Below the pieces are notes generated by a model. It saw nothing but the letters and a program-made list of their open reading frames with translations. It was not told where the DNA came from and did no database searches. Both the position numbers and the translations under genes were made by a program. This document shows, in pieces, positions 32,356 to 43,199 of a DNA stretch of 64,000 nt. Source of the stretch: Cordylochernes scorpioides. Its lineage: Eukaryota > Arthropoda > Arachnida > Pseudoscorpiones > Chernetidae. The stretch's first letter is position 1, and the number at the start of each line of letters is the position of its first letter. The stretch lies in contig CP092876.1 in assembly GCA_030710605.1 (NCBI GenBank), positions 66,526,115 through 66,590,114 of the forward strand, read 5' to 3'.

Positions 32356-35300
32356 GTGGAGCGGCTTCTAACGGGGGTGAGGTCGCCATTGAGGAAAATC
32401 CTCCAGGGTATATCGCCGCTAAATTGAAAGAAAATTTTGTTATGGTCGAAATAAATGGACGCAAAATTAAAGCATTGGTGGATTCAGGAGCCGACTTTTC
32501 TGTTATTTCAGACAAATTTCGACGCGAACTAAAGACACCTCTCTTCAAAGAACCAGGTCCCATTCTTAAAGCCGCAAATAAAAATTTAATAGAGACCCTA
32601 GGAAAATGTGTCCTGAACATAGAAGTTAATGGTCTGAATATCTCATTTGAATTCGTTGTTATGGTGGAATGCAGCCATGACATCATATTTGGATGGGACT
32701 TCTTCAAGGCCACCGAGGCCGTCATTGATTGTGGCAGAAATGAACTCCATCTCGGGGAAACCTCCGTCCTGGAATCTCGAGAGGAGGAAAACCAGAGATT
32801 GTTTGCTTCCGACGACTTTGTCATCCCGCCTAAATCAATAAAGAAGATCAGTGTGATGAACGAAGAAGTATGTGGTGTTAGAGATGTTTTAGTCTCAACT
32901 TCTAAGGACTTATTATTAAGAAAGGAAGTTCTTATACCAAACTCATTGGTTACATTTCGACACGGCCGAGGTAGCATTTGGGTGGCGAATGGAGCGTCTT
33001 GGCCGCAACTGATTCCATCAGGAATGAATATGTGCACCATGGAAAGTTATGAGAATGGGAATATCTGCAGTCTTATTGAATCCAGCGATAAGTTACAAGA
33101 AACGCAGCTAAAGTCACGAGAATGGTCACAGAAGATAAACCTTACTCTAGATCCAGGGCTGTCTGAAATTCAAAGGTTACAGCTTGTTTCATGCCTTGAC
33201 GAGTTTATTGGCATATTTGACTTTGGGAGTACTCCTATTAAGCCCACCAGTACTGTGAAGCACAAGATAAACACAGGCGACCAGTCTCCTATCAAACAGC
33301 GGCCCTATAGAGTAGCACCAAGTGAACGACGACTAATTCAAGATGAAGTGAACAAGATGATTGAAAATCACATCGTGAAGCCCTCTGAAAGTCCTTGGTC
33401 ATCTCCAGTTATTCTAGTTCGAAAGAAAGACGGGACCTGGAGATTCTGCGTACATTACCGTCGATTAAATAAGATAACAAAAAAAGATGTTTACCCGCTG
33501 CCACGCATTGACGATGCCTTGGACAGTTTAGCCGGCTCTAGTTACTTCTCCACGATGTATCTTCGGTCCGGGTATTGGCAGATTGAAGTGGTCGAAAAAG
33601 ACAGGGAGAAAACTGCTTTCATCACTCCAGATGGGCTGTATGAATTCCAAGTAATGCCTTTCGGTCTTTGCAACGCTCCAGCAACGTTTGAAAGGATGAT
33701 AGATAGTGTTCTGGGCAGTCTTAAATGGAACATGTGCCTTTGCTACCTGGACGACATCGTAGTTTACGCACCTACCTTTGAGGAACATCTACGTCGTCTA
33801 CAACTTGTATTAAGCTGCATCCAGAAAGCTGGACTAAGCTTGAACCACAAAAAGTGTCTTTTTGGATCAAGGAGGATAAAGATTTTGGGACACCTTGTTG
33901 ACGCCAATGGAATTCATCCAGATCCAGATAAAGTTGAAGCCGTCTCTAAATTTCCGAGGCCAAGAAATATCTCTGAACTGAAGAGCTTTCTTGGATTATG
34001 TTCCTATTACCGAAGATTTATTGAGAACTTTGCCGACAAAGCTAGATCTTTGCATGACCTACTGAAGACTGAAAAACAATTTTATTGGGATGCAGCTCAA
34101 GAGAAAGCGTTTGAAGTCCTTAAAACAGCTCTAATTTCAGAGCCTGTCTTAGGACACTTTGATGAATCCGCTGATACCCATCTACACACGGATGCAAGCG
34201 GACATGGTATTGGAGCTGTTCTTCTACAAATACAAGGTGGAAAGGAGCGGCCTATAGCTTATGCATCTAGAAGCTTGACAAAGGCTGAAAATGACTATTC
34301 TACAACGGAAAAAGAATGCCTTGCTGTAGTCTGGTCTATTAGCAAATTCCGCCCATATTTGTTTGGTCGACCATTCACGGTTGTCACTGACCATCATTCT
34401 CTATGTTGGTTGGTAGGGCAGAAAGATCCTTCTGGCCGTTTGGCAATATGGGCGCTGAAGTTGCAAGAATTTGACGTGACCGTTATCTACAAGAGCGGAC
34501 GCAAACATAAGGATGCCGATTGTTTGTCAAGGAGCCCGCTTGAGAACGATCAACCAAGTGCTGTGATGTCACTAACCAACGTCGATATAGAGCAGACTAA
34601 AGACCCGGATTTAGCTAAAATAATCGATAATTTAAACTCGGGCTACACCAGAAAGGAATTCAGCATTATCGACGGCATCTTATACAAGAAAAACTATAGC
34701 ACAACTGGAAGACCCTGGCTTATGATGATCCCTAAGCACTTAAGATCGGAAGTTATGGCAGATTTACATGATGCTCCTACAGCTGGGCATTTAGGTTTCG
34801 CCCGGACGTATGACAAAGTCAAAAAACGATTCTATTGGCCTGGCCTTTATAGAACTGTTCGCCAATATGTAAGCCATTGTCGGGAGTGTCAACGAAGGAA
34901 GAAATTACCTCGACGTCCGGCTGGACAACTTGTATCCATACCGCCCGTAGAAAAGCCATTCTATAAAGTCGGGGTTGATCTCCTTGGAAGATTTCCAGTT
35001 TCTAAAGATGGAAACCGTTGGATCATTTTGTGCACCGATTATATGACAAGGTATGCCATAACGAAAGCGATCCCAGACGGAGGAGCAATCGAAACAGCTA
35101 AGTTCCTGGTTGAAGACGTCATCTTGAAGCATGGAGTTCCGAGAGAAATGATAACAGATCGCGGCAGAAATTTCATTTCTCAAGTAATAAAAGAGATCAA
35201 TGCTCTGTGCGGAATTGTGCACAGATTTACAACGGCCTACCATCCCCAGACCAACGGCCTGACTGAAAGGTTCAACAAAACTCTAGGAGACATGTTGTCC

Positions 35301-35885
35301 ATGTACACAGGTGTTGAGCAGAAGGACTGGGACCAAGTTTTGCCCTATGTAACTTTTGCTTACAACACTGCTAAACAGGAGGCGACCGGCTACACCCCGT
35401 TCTTTCTTGTCCACGCCCGCGAGGCCGAGACCTACATCGATGCCGTACTACCCTACCTACCAGATGAGATCTCTAACGACTACGTTGGAGAACTTGTGAC
35501 CAGAGCTGAGGAAGCGCGTCAACTCTCCCGATCACGCCTTCTACAATCACAGGCGAAAGACCGTAGACTATACGACCAGAAACATACTCCAGTCTATTAC
35601 CAGAAGAATGATCTTGTGTGGGTTTTTACTCCCATCCGAAAAGTAGGACTATCAGAAAAGCTACTGAAGAGATACTTCGGTCCCTATAAGGTGACCAAGA
35701 AGCTTTCAGAAGTTACGTATGAAGTAGAGCCCGTGGACCCCTCTCCCCGATCACGGAAAGCCAAGGATATCATCCATGTCATTCGGATGAAGCCCTACCT
35801 GGACCCTGAAGAACAACATTCTATTCTGCTAGGGAACACCAGCCGTGATAGATTTCCTTCCAGAACAAGTGCTGAGACAAGCTAA
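32322..35885 (+). pseudogene. Gypsy-1 pol: protease, RT, RNase H, integrase; RT active site mutated
   Basis: The frame is open from 32322, overlaps the gag end by 34 bases in the -1 phase and stops at 35883-35885. Numbering from a TTG at 32424 (1153 codons): protease ALVDSGADFS with DSG at 20-22; RT with YLDD (catalytic Asp 443-444); RNase H TDAS with Asp 590; integrase H-H-C-C finger around 780-810, then Asp 852, Asp 912 and Glu 948 (35 residues between the last two) and a GPY-like C-terminal part. The first catalytic RT Asp, expected in FSTxDLRSGYW, is Tyr (TAT at 33558-33560). A second conserved Asp is His (33453-33455). The frame is otherwise intact. It would copy and integrate element DNA; with this RT it is expected to be inactive. 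Confidence 0.93.
32344..32355 (+). promoter_or_regulatory. Possible -1 frameshift site at the gag-pol overlap
   Basis: The gag codons GTG AAA AAC precede its TAA. G-AAA-AAC resembles a slippery heptamer (A-AAA-AAC is the classic form), and the pol frame lies in the -1 phase here. No downstream pseudoknot was worked out. Confidence 0.4.
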
Positions 35886-35910
35886 TCAGCGGGTCGCTGT
35901 ATTTTTTCTA

Positions 35911-35922
35911 AGGAGGGAGTAA
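35911..35922 (+). other. Polypurine tract of Gypsy-1
   Basis: AAGGAGGGAGTAA runs directly into the TG of the 3' LTR. A purine run here primes plus-strand DNA synthesis in LTR retrotransposons. Confidence 0.75.
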
Positions 35923-36162
35923 TGTCAAGAAGCTAAGCGGCTCTAATCACGAGAGGCCCCATGGGACGTCTGTCAATCATCGCTGGACACCGGGTGTGAG
36001 GGGTTCTGGGGAATCTGGCCGGCGGGGGGAGCTGAGGTCCCTCATTAGGATTAACTCTGTCTTGGGGTAAGTTGTATTGACTCTCTCTCTCTCCCTATCA
36101 ATACCCCTTATAATAAATTAATTATCCCCAAACTTGCCCTTGCTTTATTTATCTCCGCGACA
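35923..36162 (+). repeat. 3' LTR of Gypsy-1
   Basis: 240 bp, same borders as the 5' LTR. The part from 36023 onward, with its downstream flank, is duplicated in tandem at 36614. Confidence 0.93.
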
Positions 36163-37204
36163 ATATATAGACTAGCGGATGTACCCGGCTTCGCCCGGGG
36201 TTTTATCCGAGTAAAGGTTTGTCTAACGAACATTTTTAAAAACAATTTTCTATAAACTTATAAAAAAATAATAGATATATTTTAATAATTTGAAACTCGT
36301 AAATTTGAATCTCTCGATAAAGTGAACATTTTTCCCGGTCCATGTATGCCGTGTCATCCTGAATTTTGTCTTTCCTAATTTTCTACATTACAAAATCATC
36401 GTTTTATCTAGTGAACATTTTTTCCCGGTCCCTTGAAAAATACTCGATAAGTTGAATAAAATCAATATTAATTGGTTCCCTCGGTAATTGGAAGTTAAAG
36501 GAATAGTATTTTCGCCTTGGAATTGTATCATTATTCTTGTCTCAAATAAATTGCCGTGTCATCCTGAGATTTTGATAAATAATCTTTAAGATAATAAACT
36601 TAGTAATAATAAACGGGGGGAGCTGAGGTCCCTCATTAGGATTAACTCTGTCTTGGGGTAAGTTGTATTGACTCTCTCTCTCTCCCTATCAATACCCCTT
36701 ATAATAAATTAATTATCCCCAAACTTGCCCTTGCTTTATTTATCTCCGCGACAATATATAGACTAGCGGATGTACCCGGCTTCGCCCGGGGTTTTATCCG
36801 AGTAAAGGTTTGTCTAACGAACATTTTTAAAAACAATTTTCTATAAACTTATAAAAAAAAGATATATTTTGATAATTTGAAACTCGTAAATTTGAATCTC
36901 TCGATAAAGTGAATATTTTTCCCGGTCCATGTATGCCGTGTCATCCTGAATTTTGTCTTTCCTAATTTTCTACATTACAAAATCATCGTTTTATCTAGTG
37001 AACATTTTTTCCCGGTCCCTTGAAAAATACTCGATAAGTTGAATAAAATCAATATTAATTGGTTCCCTCGGTAATTGGAAGTTAAAGGAATAGTATTTTC
37101 GCCTTGGAATTGTATCATTATTCTTGTCTCAAATAAATTGCCGTGTCATCCTGAGATTTTGATAAATAATCTTTAAGATAATAAACTTAGTAATAATAAA
37201 ACTT
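36023..37204 (+). repeat. 591-bp tandem duplication including part of an LTR
   Basis: The block beginning CGGGGGGAGCTGAGGTCCC at 36023 starts again at 36614 (offset 591). Each unit contains the last about 140 bp of the Gypsy-1 LTR, the ATATATAG junction and about 440 bp of subfamily A repeat. I see only a few differences (for example an AATAAT versus AAAG stretch near 36268/36860). The duplication postdates the Gypsy insertion. Confidence 0.85.
36171..36613 (+). repeat. Subfamily A repeat, 3' truncated
   Basis: Begins ACTAGCGGATGTACCCGGCT and is cut at 36613, where the second copy of the tandem duplication starts in the middle of the LTR sequence. Confidence 0.7.
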
Positions 37205-37436
37205 ATAGATAAAAAAAACTTGTTATCATTGTCGCAATGGTGGCGCTGCTTGCGAGTTAAATCTACAAATCTGCAAATAACTCTAAGGATATTCAAGATA
37301 TTCAAGAAATTATTTTTCAAAAACCTTCCCGGGGAAATACCTAATAATATCCCAAAATTTCACGGCGATTGGATGTATGGTTTTTGAATCTATAGAGTAC
37401 ACACAGACAGACAGACATTCAATTTTATATATATCT
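36762..37436 (+). repeat. Subfamily A repeat, full length
   Basis: ACTAGCGGATGTACCC head to the GACAGACAGACATTCAATTT tail. With the minus-strand copy at 37571-38327 it forms a large inverted pair around the short palindrome at 37441-37523. Confidence 0.75.
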
Positions 37437-37440
37437 ATAT

Positions 37441-37523
37441 ATTAAAAATAAAGAAGGCATCTCCTGACCACGAGCACATGTGCTTTTTAGATGGTCAGGA
37501 GATGCCTTCTTTATTTTTAATAT
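37441..37523. repeat. Short palindrome from the hammerhead-repeat family
   Basis: ATTAAAAATAAAGAAGGCAT, CTCCTGACCA and the mirrored TGGTCAGGAGATGCCTTC surround GAGCACATGTGCTT. The TGACCxxGAGCACATGTGCT block also occurs at 3380, 49585 and 60250. This is the outer end of the hammerhead-bearing family in inverted form, without the ribozyme. Confidence 0.65.
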
Positions 37524-37570
37524 CAACACCTGACCCACTTATCTTTTATTTTTTTCTATTGTTTTTTCAT

Positions 37571-38327
37571 ATCTATATATATAAAATTGAATGTCTGTCT
37601 GTCTGTCTGTACTCTATAGATTCAAAAACCATACATCCAATCGCCGGGAAATTTTGGGATATTATTAGGTATATCACCGGGAAGGTTTTTGAAAAATAAT
37701 TTCATGAATATCTTGAATATCCTTAGAGTTATTTGCAGATTTGTAGATTTAACTCGCAAGCAGCGCCCCCATTGTGACGATGATAACAAGTTTTCTTATC
37801 ACTAAGTTTGTTATCTCAAATATTATTTATCAAAAGTAAGATTATCTCAGGATGACACGGCAATTCATTTGAGACAAGAATAATGATACAATTCCAAGGC
37901 GAATATACTATTCCTTCAACTTCCAATTACCGAGGGAACCAATTAATATTGATTTTATTCAACTTATCGAGTATTTTTCAAGGGACCGGGAAAAAATGTT
38001 CACTAGATAAAACGATGATTTTGTAATGTAGAAAATTATGAAAGACAAAATTCAGAATGACACGGCACACAGGGACCGGGAAAAAATGATCACTTTATCA
38101 GTTTCAAATTATCAAAATATGTCTATTTCTTTTTATAAGTTTATAGAGAATTGTTTTAACAAATGTTCGTTAGACAGACCTTTACTCGGGTACCGATTAA
38201 TATTGATTTTATTCAACTTATCGAGTATTTTTCAAGGGACCGGGAAAAAATGTTCACTTTATCGAGAGATTCGTTAGACAAACCTTTACCTGGTAAAACA
38301 CGGGCGAAGCCGGGTACATCCGCTAGT
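37571..38327 (-). repeat. Subfamily A repeat, minus strand
   Basis: Reads tail to head on the plus strand: AATTGAATGTCTGTCTGTCT at the left and GAAGCCGGGTACATCCGCTA at the right. Contains two GGGACCGGGAAAAAATGTTC blocks. Confidence 0.75.
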
Positions 38328-38329
38328 AT

Positions 38330-39135
38330 AGATATAAAATTGAATGTCTGTCTGTGTGTACTCTATAGATTCAAAAACCATACATCCAATCGCCGTGAAA
38401 TTTTGGGATACTATTAGGTATATCCCCGGGAAGGTTTTTGAAAAATAATTTCTTGAATATCTTGAATATCCTTAGAGTTATTTGCAGATTTGTAGATTTT
38501 ACTCGCAAGCAGCGCCACCATTGCGACGATGTTAACAAGTTTTTTTATCTATAAGTTTTATTATCACTAAGTTTATTATCTTAAAGATTACACTGATCGA
38601 CAAAACTTAAGGAAGTTGTACCTTATAGCATATATATATCTCTCAGAGTTTTTTTCTGAATCCCGATATATATACGCTATAAGGTACAACTTCCTTAAGT
38701 TTTGTCGATCAGTGTTATTTACCAAAAGTAAGATTATCTCAGGATGACACGGCAATTTATTTGAGACAAGAATAATGATACAATTCAAGGCGAAGATACT
38801 ATTCCTTTAACTTCCAATTACCGAGGGAACCAATTAATATTGATTTCATTCAACTTATCGAGTATTTTTCAAGGGACCGGGAAAAAATGTTCACTAGATA
38901 AAACGATGATTTTGTAATGTAGAAAATTAGGAAAGACAAAATTCAGGATGACACGGCACACAGGAACCGGGAAAAAATGTTCACTTTATCGAGAGATTCA
39001 AATTTACGAGTTTCAAATTATCAAAATATATCTTTTTTTTTTATATAAGTTTATAGAGAATTGTTTTAACAAATGTTCGTTGGACAAACCTTCACTCGGG
39101 TAAAACCTCGGGCGAAGCCGGGTACATCCGCTAGT
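38330..39135 (-). repeat. Subfamily A repeat, minus strand, interrupted by a MITE
   Basis: Second minus-strand copy in tandem with the previous one. An M1-type MITE at 38591-38714 splits it, so the MITE arrived later. Confidence 0.75.
38591..38714. mobile_element. Short MITE, family M1
   Basis: 124 bp. The ends CACTGATCGACAAAACTTAA and TTAAGTTTTGTCGATCAGTG are exact reverse complements and continue with GGAAGTTGTACCTTATAGC. TA precedes it, but TT follows (38715-38716), so the target duplication is imperfect. It sits inside a subfamily A repeat. The nearly perfect arms suggest a recent copy. Confidence 0.85.
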
Positions 39136-39310
39136 ATAGATTATATAATAATTAGCTCAAAAACTTAAAAGTGTTTACATTTGAAACAAATTATTACGAT
39201 GGACTTCAGATGTTTTTTAAATTTTAGAATGGCTAGCTTTCTACCAATGAATCTCCAACCAACCAAGTATTGGATTCTAGTTTCTAGATTCTACAAGTAT
39301 TTAGGAGGGG

Positions 39311-39495
39311 GTCGGTGGAAGGGTTGTATAAACCGTTGGTTTTCGACCGCTACGACCCGGGATCAAATCCCGCATTGGGCACTTTTTCCAGATGAAAAAA
39401 AAATATGCTCCAATGGCCCCCGATTCTTGTAAAAGTCCAACCCTACCAGCAAGTGCAAGTAGTCAAACTGGCACTGGCACATTTGTAGGTGTACT
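39311..39495 (+). repeat. tRNA-derived SINE, plus strand
   Basis: The tRNA-like head GTCGGTGGAAGGGTTGTATA then AACCGTTGGTTTTCGACCGC carries a B-box-like ACCCGGGATCAAATCCCGC. The body follows with CTCCAATGGCCCCCGATTC and TAAAAGTCCAACCCTACCAG, matching the minus-strand copy at 39889-40185. It is shorter at the 3' end. Confidence 0.7.
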
Positions 39496-39589
39496 AGGGT
39501 AATAATAAAAATTAAAAAAAGAAGTATTTAGTCATAAAAGTAAACCATTCCGCACGAAATTTTATTTTTCAAATAGAACAAACTTATTT

Positions 39590-39700
39590 ATTCCTCTGTT
39601 CTTACTGCGATAAAAATATTGAGAGCGTTTGGCTTCTCAATGGTGAACCCTCTTAGCAGGTTCGCCAATTTAATCCACCAGACCACTTTTGAATGGCTCT
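39590..39700. repeat. Family D fragment
   Basis: GCGATAAAAATATTGAGAGCG, GGTGAACCCTCTTAGCAGG and TTCGCCAATTTAATCCACCA correspond to one arm of the 22338 palindrome. Confidence 0.55.
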
Positions 39701-39888
39701 AATACTGTATTGGATGATTCTGATTTTATAGGCAAAAGTGTAGGATGGATTCTTAGTTATGGTATTCAAGCAGACTATGGTAACATAAGCTTCTAGGACA
39801 ATAGAATTAGATGTAAATATGTAATCTAGTCATTGGTCTGCTGAAGATCCTTTGATCGAAAATTAACCTTTTTTTCCTTATCCCAAGA

Positions 39889-40185
39889 GTACACGTGGTA
39901 CAGGCCATGATAATTATGGTGGGTAGAAGTAGGTGACTGCTTTTACTGTAGGTGCACCACATATCTACACATGTGAAAATCAGTTCGACTTTGCACTTAG
40001 ATATATGCCAGAGCTCCGTTTGGGTACTTGCAATCGCTGGTGGGGTTGGACTTTTGCAAGAATCGAGGGCTATTGGAGAATTTTTTAAATCATAAAAAGG
40101 TGACCAATGCGGGAATCGAACCTGGGTCGTAGCGGTCGAAAACCAACGGTTTAGACCATCCTTCCACCTACCACTCATTAACCAT
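39889..40185 (-). repeat. tRNA-derived SINE, best-preserved copy
   Basis: On the minus strand: GGTAGGTGGAAGGATGGTCT, AAACCGTTGGTTTTCGACCG, then CCCAGGTTCGATTCCCGC, an exact B box (GGTTCGATTCC). The body includes CCCTCGATTCTTGCAAAAGT, CCAACCCCACCAGCGATTGC and the tail CCATAATTATCATGGCCTG. It defines the family also seen at 517, 19965 and 39311. The parent tRNA was not assigned. Confidence 0.75.
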
Positions 40186-40189
40186 TTTA

Positions 40190-41380
40190 AAATGAGATAA
40201 GCTTCGAGTTTGATGTCTGTAGTGATATTTGATTCGAATTTATATTTTTATATGAAATTTTAACTTGATGCTTAAAAAAAAATATTTTCCATGATCTAGC
40301 CAATAAACTTGTTCTTTCTCACAGCACACAATATTTTGCAGAAATTCTTCACACAAAATTATAATAGTGTAGCAAAGTATTTATCACTTTCATTCGCGTC
40401 TATAATAGTTTCGAATTTTCATAACAGATGGCGCGCTAATTCATCATAATATTTATTACTTTATTAACAGAGAATCATTTTTTATGTATATATTTTGCTA
40501 CTCTGTAAATTTCCCTCATTGCTTTTGTTTATCATTAATAGTTTGTTCTTGCCTTAAATAAATTTCTGTGTAATCCTGAAGTTTGTCTTTCCTAATTTTC
40601 CGCGTGGCAATAGAGTTGTCATTTAGTATATTGCGTAGTGATTGTTCGACTTTATCTATGGAATGATTTGAGAGAGATTATGTCTTACAACTTGATTTAT
40701 TTATTTATTGCGTATGATATTGTTTTTTACAGCACAATACAACAATGTTGGCAAGTTTCTCTAGAGTGGAATGTCGAGGTGACGAATCCACTCCAGGGCC
40801 TCCTCTGTGCACCGGTGGATATCCCCAAGTGTTCCCTGGAAGAATCTTCGAGGACAGTCCCTTAGGATATGGTGCATTGTTTGTATTGTAATTTCTTATT
40901 AAGGTGATGCATTAGGCTTCCTAAGATTAAAAGAAACCTATCCTTGGAAGCCTGAAGTTTTCACCTTAATATTGATATAAAGGATATTCTATTGAATTAA
41001 TCATTTTTAGAATGTGAATATTTATATAAAACATGACAAGATATGGTCTATACACCTAGCACCTATCTCGATGTTAAAGAGAAGTTATATAGAATAAATA
41101 TTGAGTGAAACGTGATTTGCCTAAGCCAGGAGTTAAGCAGTGATATTTAGGGTGTGGTTGGCAAACTTGGAAATGTTTATCACAGGTTAATCAGCAAATA
41201 TTTGAACTGCTTTTGCCAACTTATAGGCTAGTGGCTTCATACCATAACAACAGAAAACCTGTAGCTGAAGGCTCCAGAGCTGAAAAAAACCGTTTATCAA
41301 GAGACCGAGTCCTAATCAGCCATAAATTTCCCCAAACAAGGACCTGCTTGTAGCAGAACTTCCCTCTTAGCTATTTTGAA
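40190..41380. other. Mostly anonymous sequence with an LTR-like block at 40451-40613
   Basis: 40451-40613 matches 49196-49352 (TTAACAGAG, TTTGTTTATCATT, GTTTGTTCTTGCCTT, then AATAAATT..CCTGAAGTTTG and TTTCCTAATTTTCC.CGTGGCAA). The end resembles the 3' part of an LTR with a polyadenylation signal, and a related stretch is embedded in subfamily A repeats (TGTCTTTCCTAATTTTCTAC). The rest is background. Confidence 0.45.
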
Positions 41381-41409
41381 TAGGACGTGAAGGCCGCGGA
41401 ATTGGCATG

Positions 41410-41620
41410 GCAGGCGTCCAATCAGGGCCGACTTCCTGGTACTGGAGTCAGATAAGTGGCTCAAGGAAACCCATAACACCAATTTAAAATAATTAGTCCT
41501 CCACTTGACCCCGCCCAGGTGACGTAATGCTCAGCCAATGGGCGCTCAGACCAATAATGTGCCAGCGGTGTTCCAAATAACCACTACCGCCGAGTTTCCT
41601 AATGCCATTGGACAGATCTT
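41410..41620. promoter_or_regulatory. CCAAT-box cluster with CRE, E-box and GC box
   Basis: In 210 bp there are CCAAT at 41418, 41479, 41535 and 41551 and an inverted ATTGG at 41607. CCCCGCCC (GC box), CAGGTG (E-box) and TGACGTAA (CRE-like) lie side by side at 41509-41527. The patch is GC-richer than its flanks. Such a combination is typical of Pol II promoters. No first exon was recognised on either side, so it could also be the promoter of an old transposon. Confidence 0.35.
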
Positions 41621-41639
41621 GATCAGAAAAGGTACTTGA

Positions 41640-42049
41640 TTAGACGTAATAAGACAAACATAGATCTTTCTCTCGATCTAAATGATTGATGGAGGTTAGG
41701 GACGTGATCAAAAAGAACATAATCCGTGTTCGTAGATGCTGGATATGGAGATAAGGTGTTCTACATCATCCAAATCTTTCCTTTAGATCATCCTCTCTGC
41801 TATCTAATGAAATAAGGAGATTGAGCACTACGGGATCTTCAATATACCAAATGATCGAAACAAGTTTCAATAGAACTGGTATATATCCCGGAACAATCGA
41901 GTCTATTAGCAACTTAGTATGTGTATGTGTGTAGCTATGCATATTTGATTTCACCTACAAAGTTAAAGATAACAATTTTTCTATATATGTAGAAGTGTAT
42001 GTATCTATATTTTATTTCCTTGGAATACATCACTAAGAGACAGAAGCAT
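41640..42049. other. Non-coding sequence, nothing recognised
   Basis: About 400 bp downstream of the CCAAT cluster. No ORF with protein-like composition, splice structure or repeat was identified. Confidence 0.4.
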
Positions 42050-42182
42050 ATTTAGATTTTAGATGCCCTAAACAAGAACTTTAGGAGAGGCCGCTGCATA
42101 TCATAAAACAGCTCGCGGAGCATGAACTCATGGAATTCGTGTAATATTTACACAAGGGGATAAGAAACAACAACAACAGAAG
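42050..42182 (+). repeat. 3' tail of an RNase H-type LINE
   Basis: GAGGCCGCTGCATATCATAA, AACAGCTCGCGGAGCATGAA and GGAATTCGTGTAATATTTAC match the end of 12371-12842, and the copy ends in AAACAACAACAAC. Strongly 5' truncated. Confidence 0.7.
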
Positions 42183-42805
42183 CATATTTAACAGAAGCTG
42201 TATGTAAATTCACGCTTCAATGTTCCAAGATTCCCAGTTATGAAACGAAGAGAATATTCCGGCCTGGCTGTAGAGGATGGATTATGTGTCCAGGAAGCAG
42301 GCAATCTACAATATTTACAGTTACATTATTTACTCGGTTCATGGAATTAGGAGTTATTACAGATCCTGTAAAGAAAACCGTGATAAGCATGTTTTACGAT
42401 TAGTTGGCGATAATTTTAGCCTAAACACTTTCAATGTAATGCATCAATGAATGATACGAGTATTCCTTTGCATAAAATGACGTCACCTTATTGTTTAAAA
42501 AGCAACAAGATTTTGTGATATCAAAATTGTAACACAGGAAAAGAAAATGCCAATTTTAACAACCTATATAGTTCCAAACACTATGGTCTAAGAGAAAGGC
42601 GCATATTTAACTATGGTATAATGAGAATATTAATTACTATATAAATTTAAGTTCAAAATGCATGCATTTTTCATCTATAGAAGATTGGAAGCTAAAGCTG
42701 ACGTACTAAAAAATAGTTCATACATATCGGCTAATTTAATTTCGTTTTAATTAGAATATATATTCAGCATATCAAATGCACACAACTATATATATATATT
42801 ACTAA

Positions 42806-43187
42806 ATGCCATTGGTTTTGCTCTTCTTTGGAAAATGGGTGCCGTTGCCACGTTAGTCACTTTGGAAGCTGATCAGAATGTGGTCGAATATTCCAAGGGT
42901 CCAGGGGGGACCGCAGACTCAACAAGACTCAGAACGAAACACTACAAAGGAATGACAATACATCCAGATGGCAAAAGAACCTACAGGACATGCAACAATT
43001 ATCCTGGTGTGGAACTAACACCTACCCACATATTCTCATGTCCAGCAATGACCGCAGCCTCGCAGAAAATTGACAAGAACCCAGAGCAGCAGCTTTACAC
43101 ACCCAAGATGAAGGAAATTACCACTGCTGTGATATAGATGCACGAAGACATCTGAGGCTCTCATTTGAACACGACAACAACAACTAA
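42806..43187 (+). pseudogene. RNase H-type LINE ORF2 C-terminus
   Basis: A 100-codon frame contains STRLRTKHYKGMTIHPDGKR, TYRTCNNYPGVELTPTHIF, SCPAM and NPEQQLYTPKM, the C-terminal zinc-knuckle region of an RNase H-type LINE. The second knuckle Cys is Tyr. The copy ends in ACGACAACAACAAC, as in the fragment at 56190-56305. A 5'-truncated relic. The start of similarity is uncertain. Confidence 0.65.
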
Positions 43188-43199
43188 ATGTAATCTTCT

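Larger units (their letters stand above)
30861..36162 (+). mobile_element. Complete Ty3/Gypsy LTR retrotransposon (Gypsy-1)
   Basis: 5302 bp bounded by two 240-bp LTRs (30861-31100 and 35923-36162) that start TGTCAAGAAG and end CTCCGCGACA. I count one difference between them (C versus T in CGGCTCxAATCACG). ATAT flanks both sides, consistent with a 4-bp target duplication. Gag and pol lie between in different frames, with integrase after RNase H, the Ty3/Gypsy order. There is no envelope-like ORF. The near-identical LTRs indicate a recent insertion, yet gag has a stop and RT lacks a catalytic Asp. Confidence 0.93.

Noticed and set aside
32318-33040. 240-codon minus-strand ORF opposite Gypsy-1 pol
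   Set aside because: Shadow of the pol frame on the other strand. It has no domain and starts and stops inside pol.
30856-36166. 5-bp target duplication for Gypsy-1
   Set aside because: Only four bases (ATAT) match on both sides, and the context is a TA repeat, so even the 4-bp call is weakly informative.
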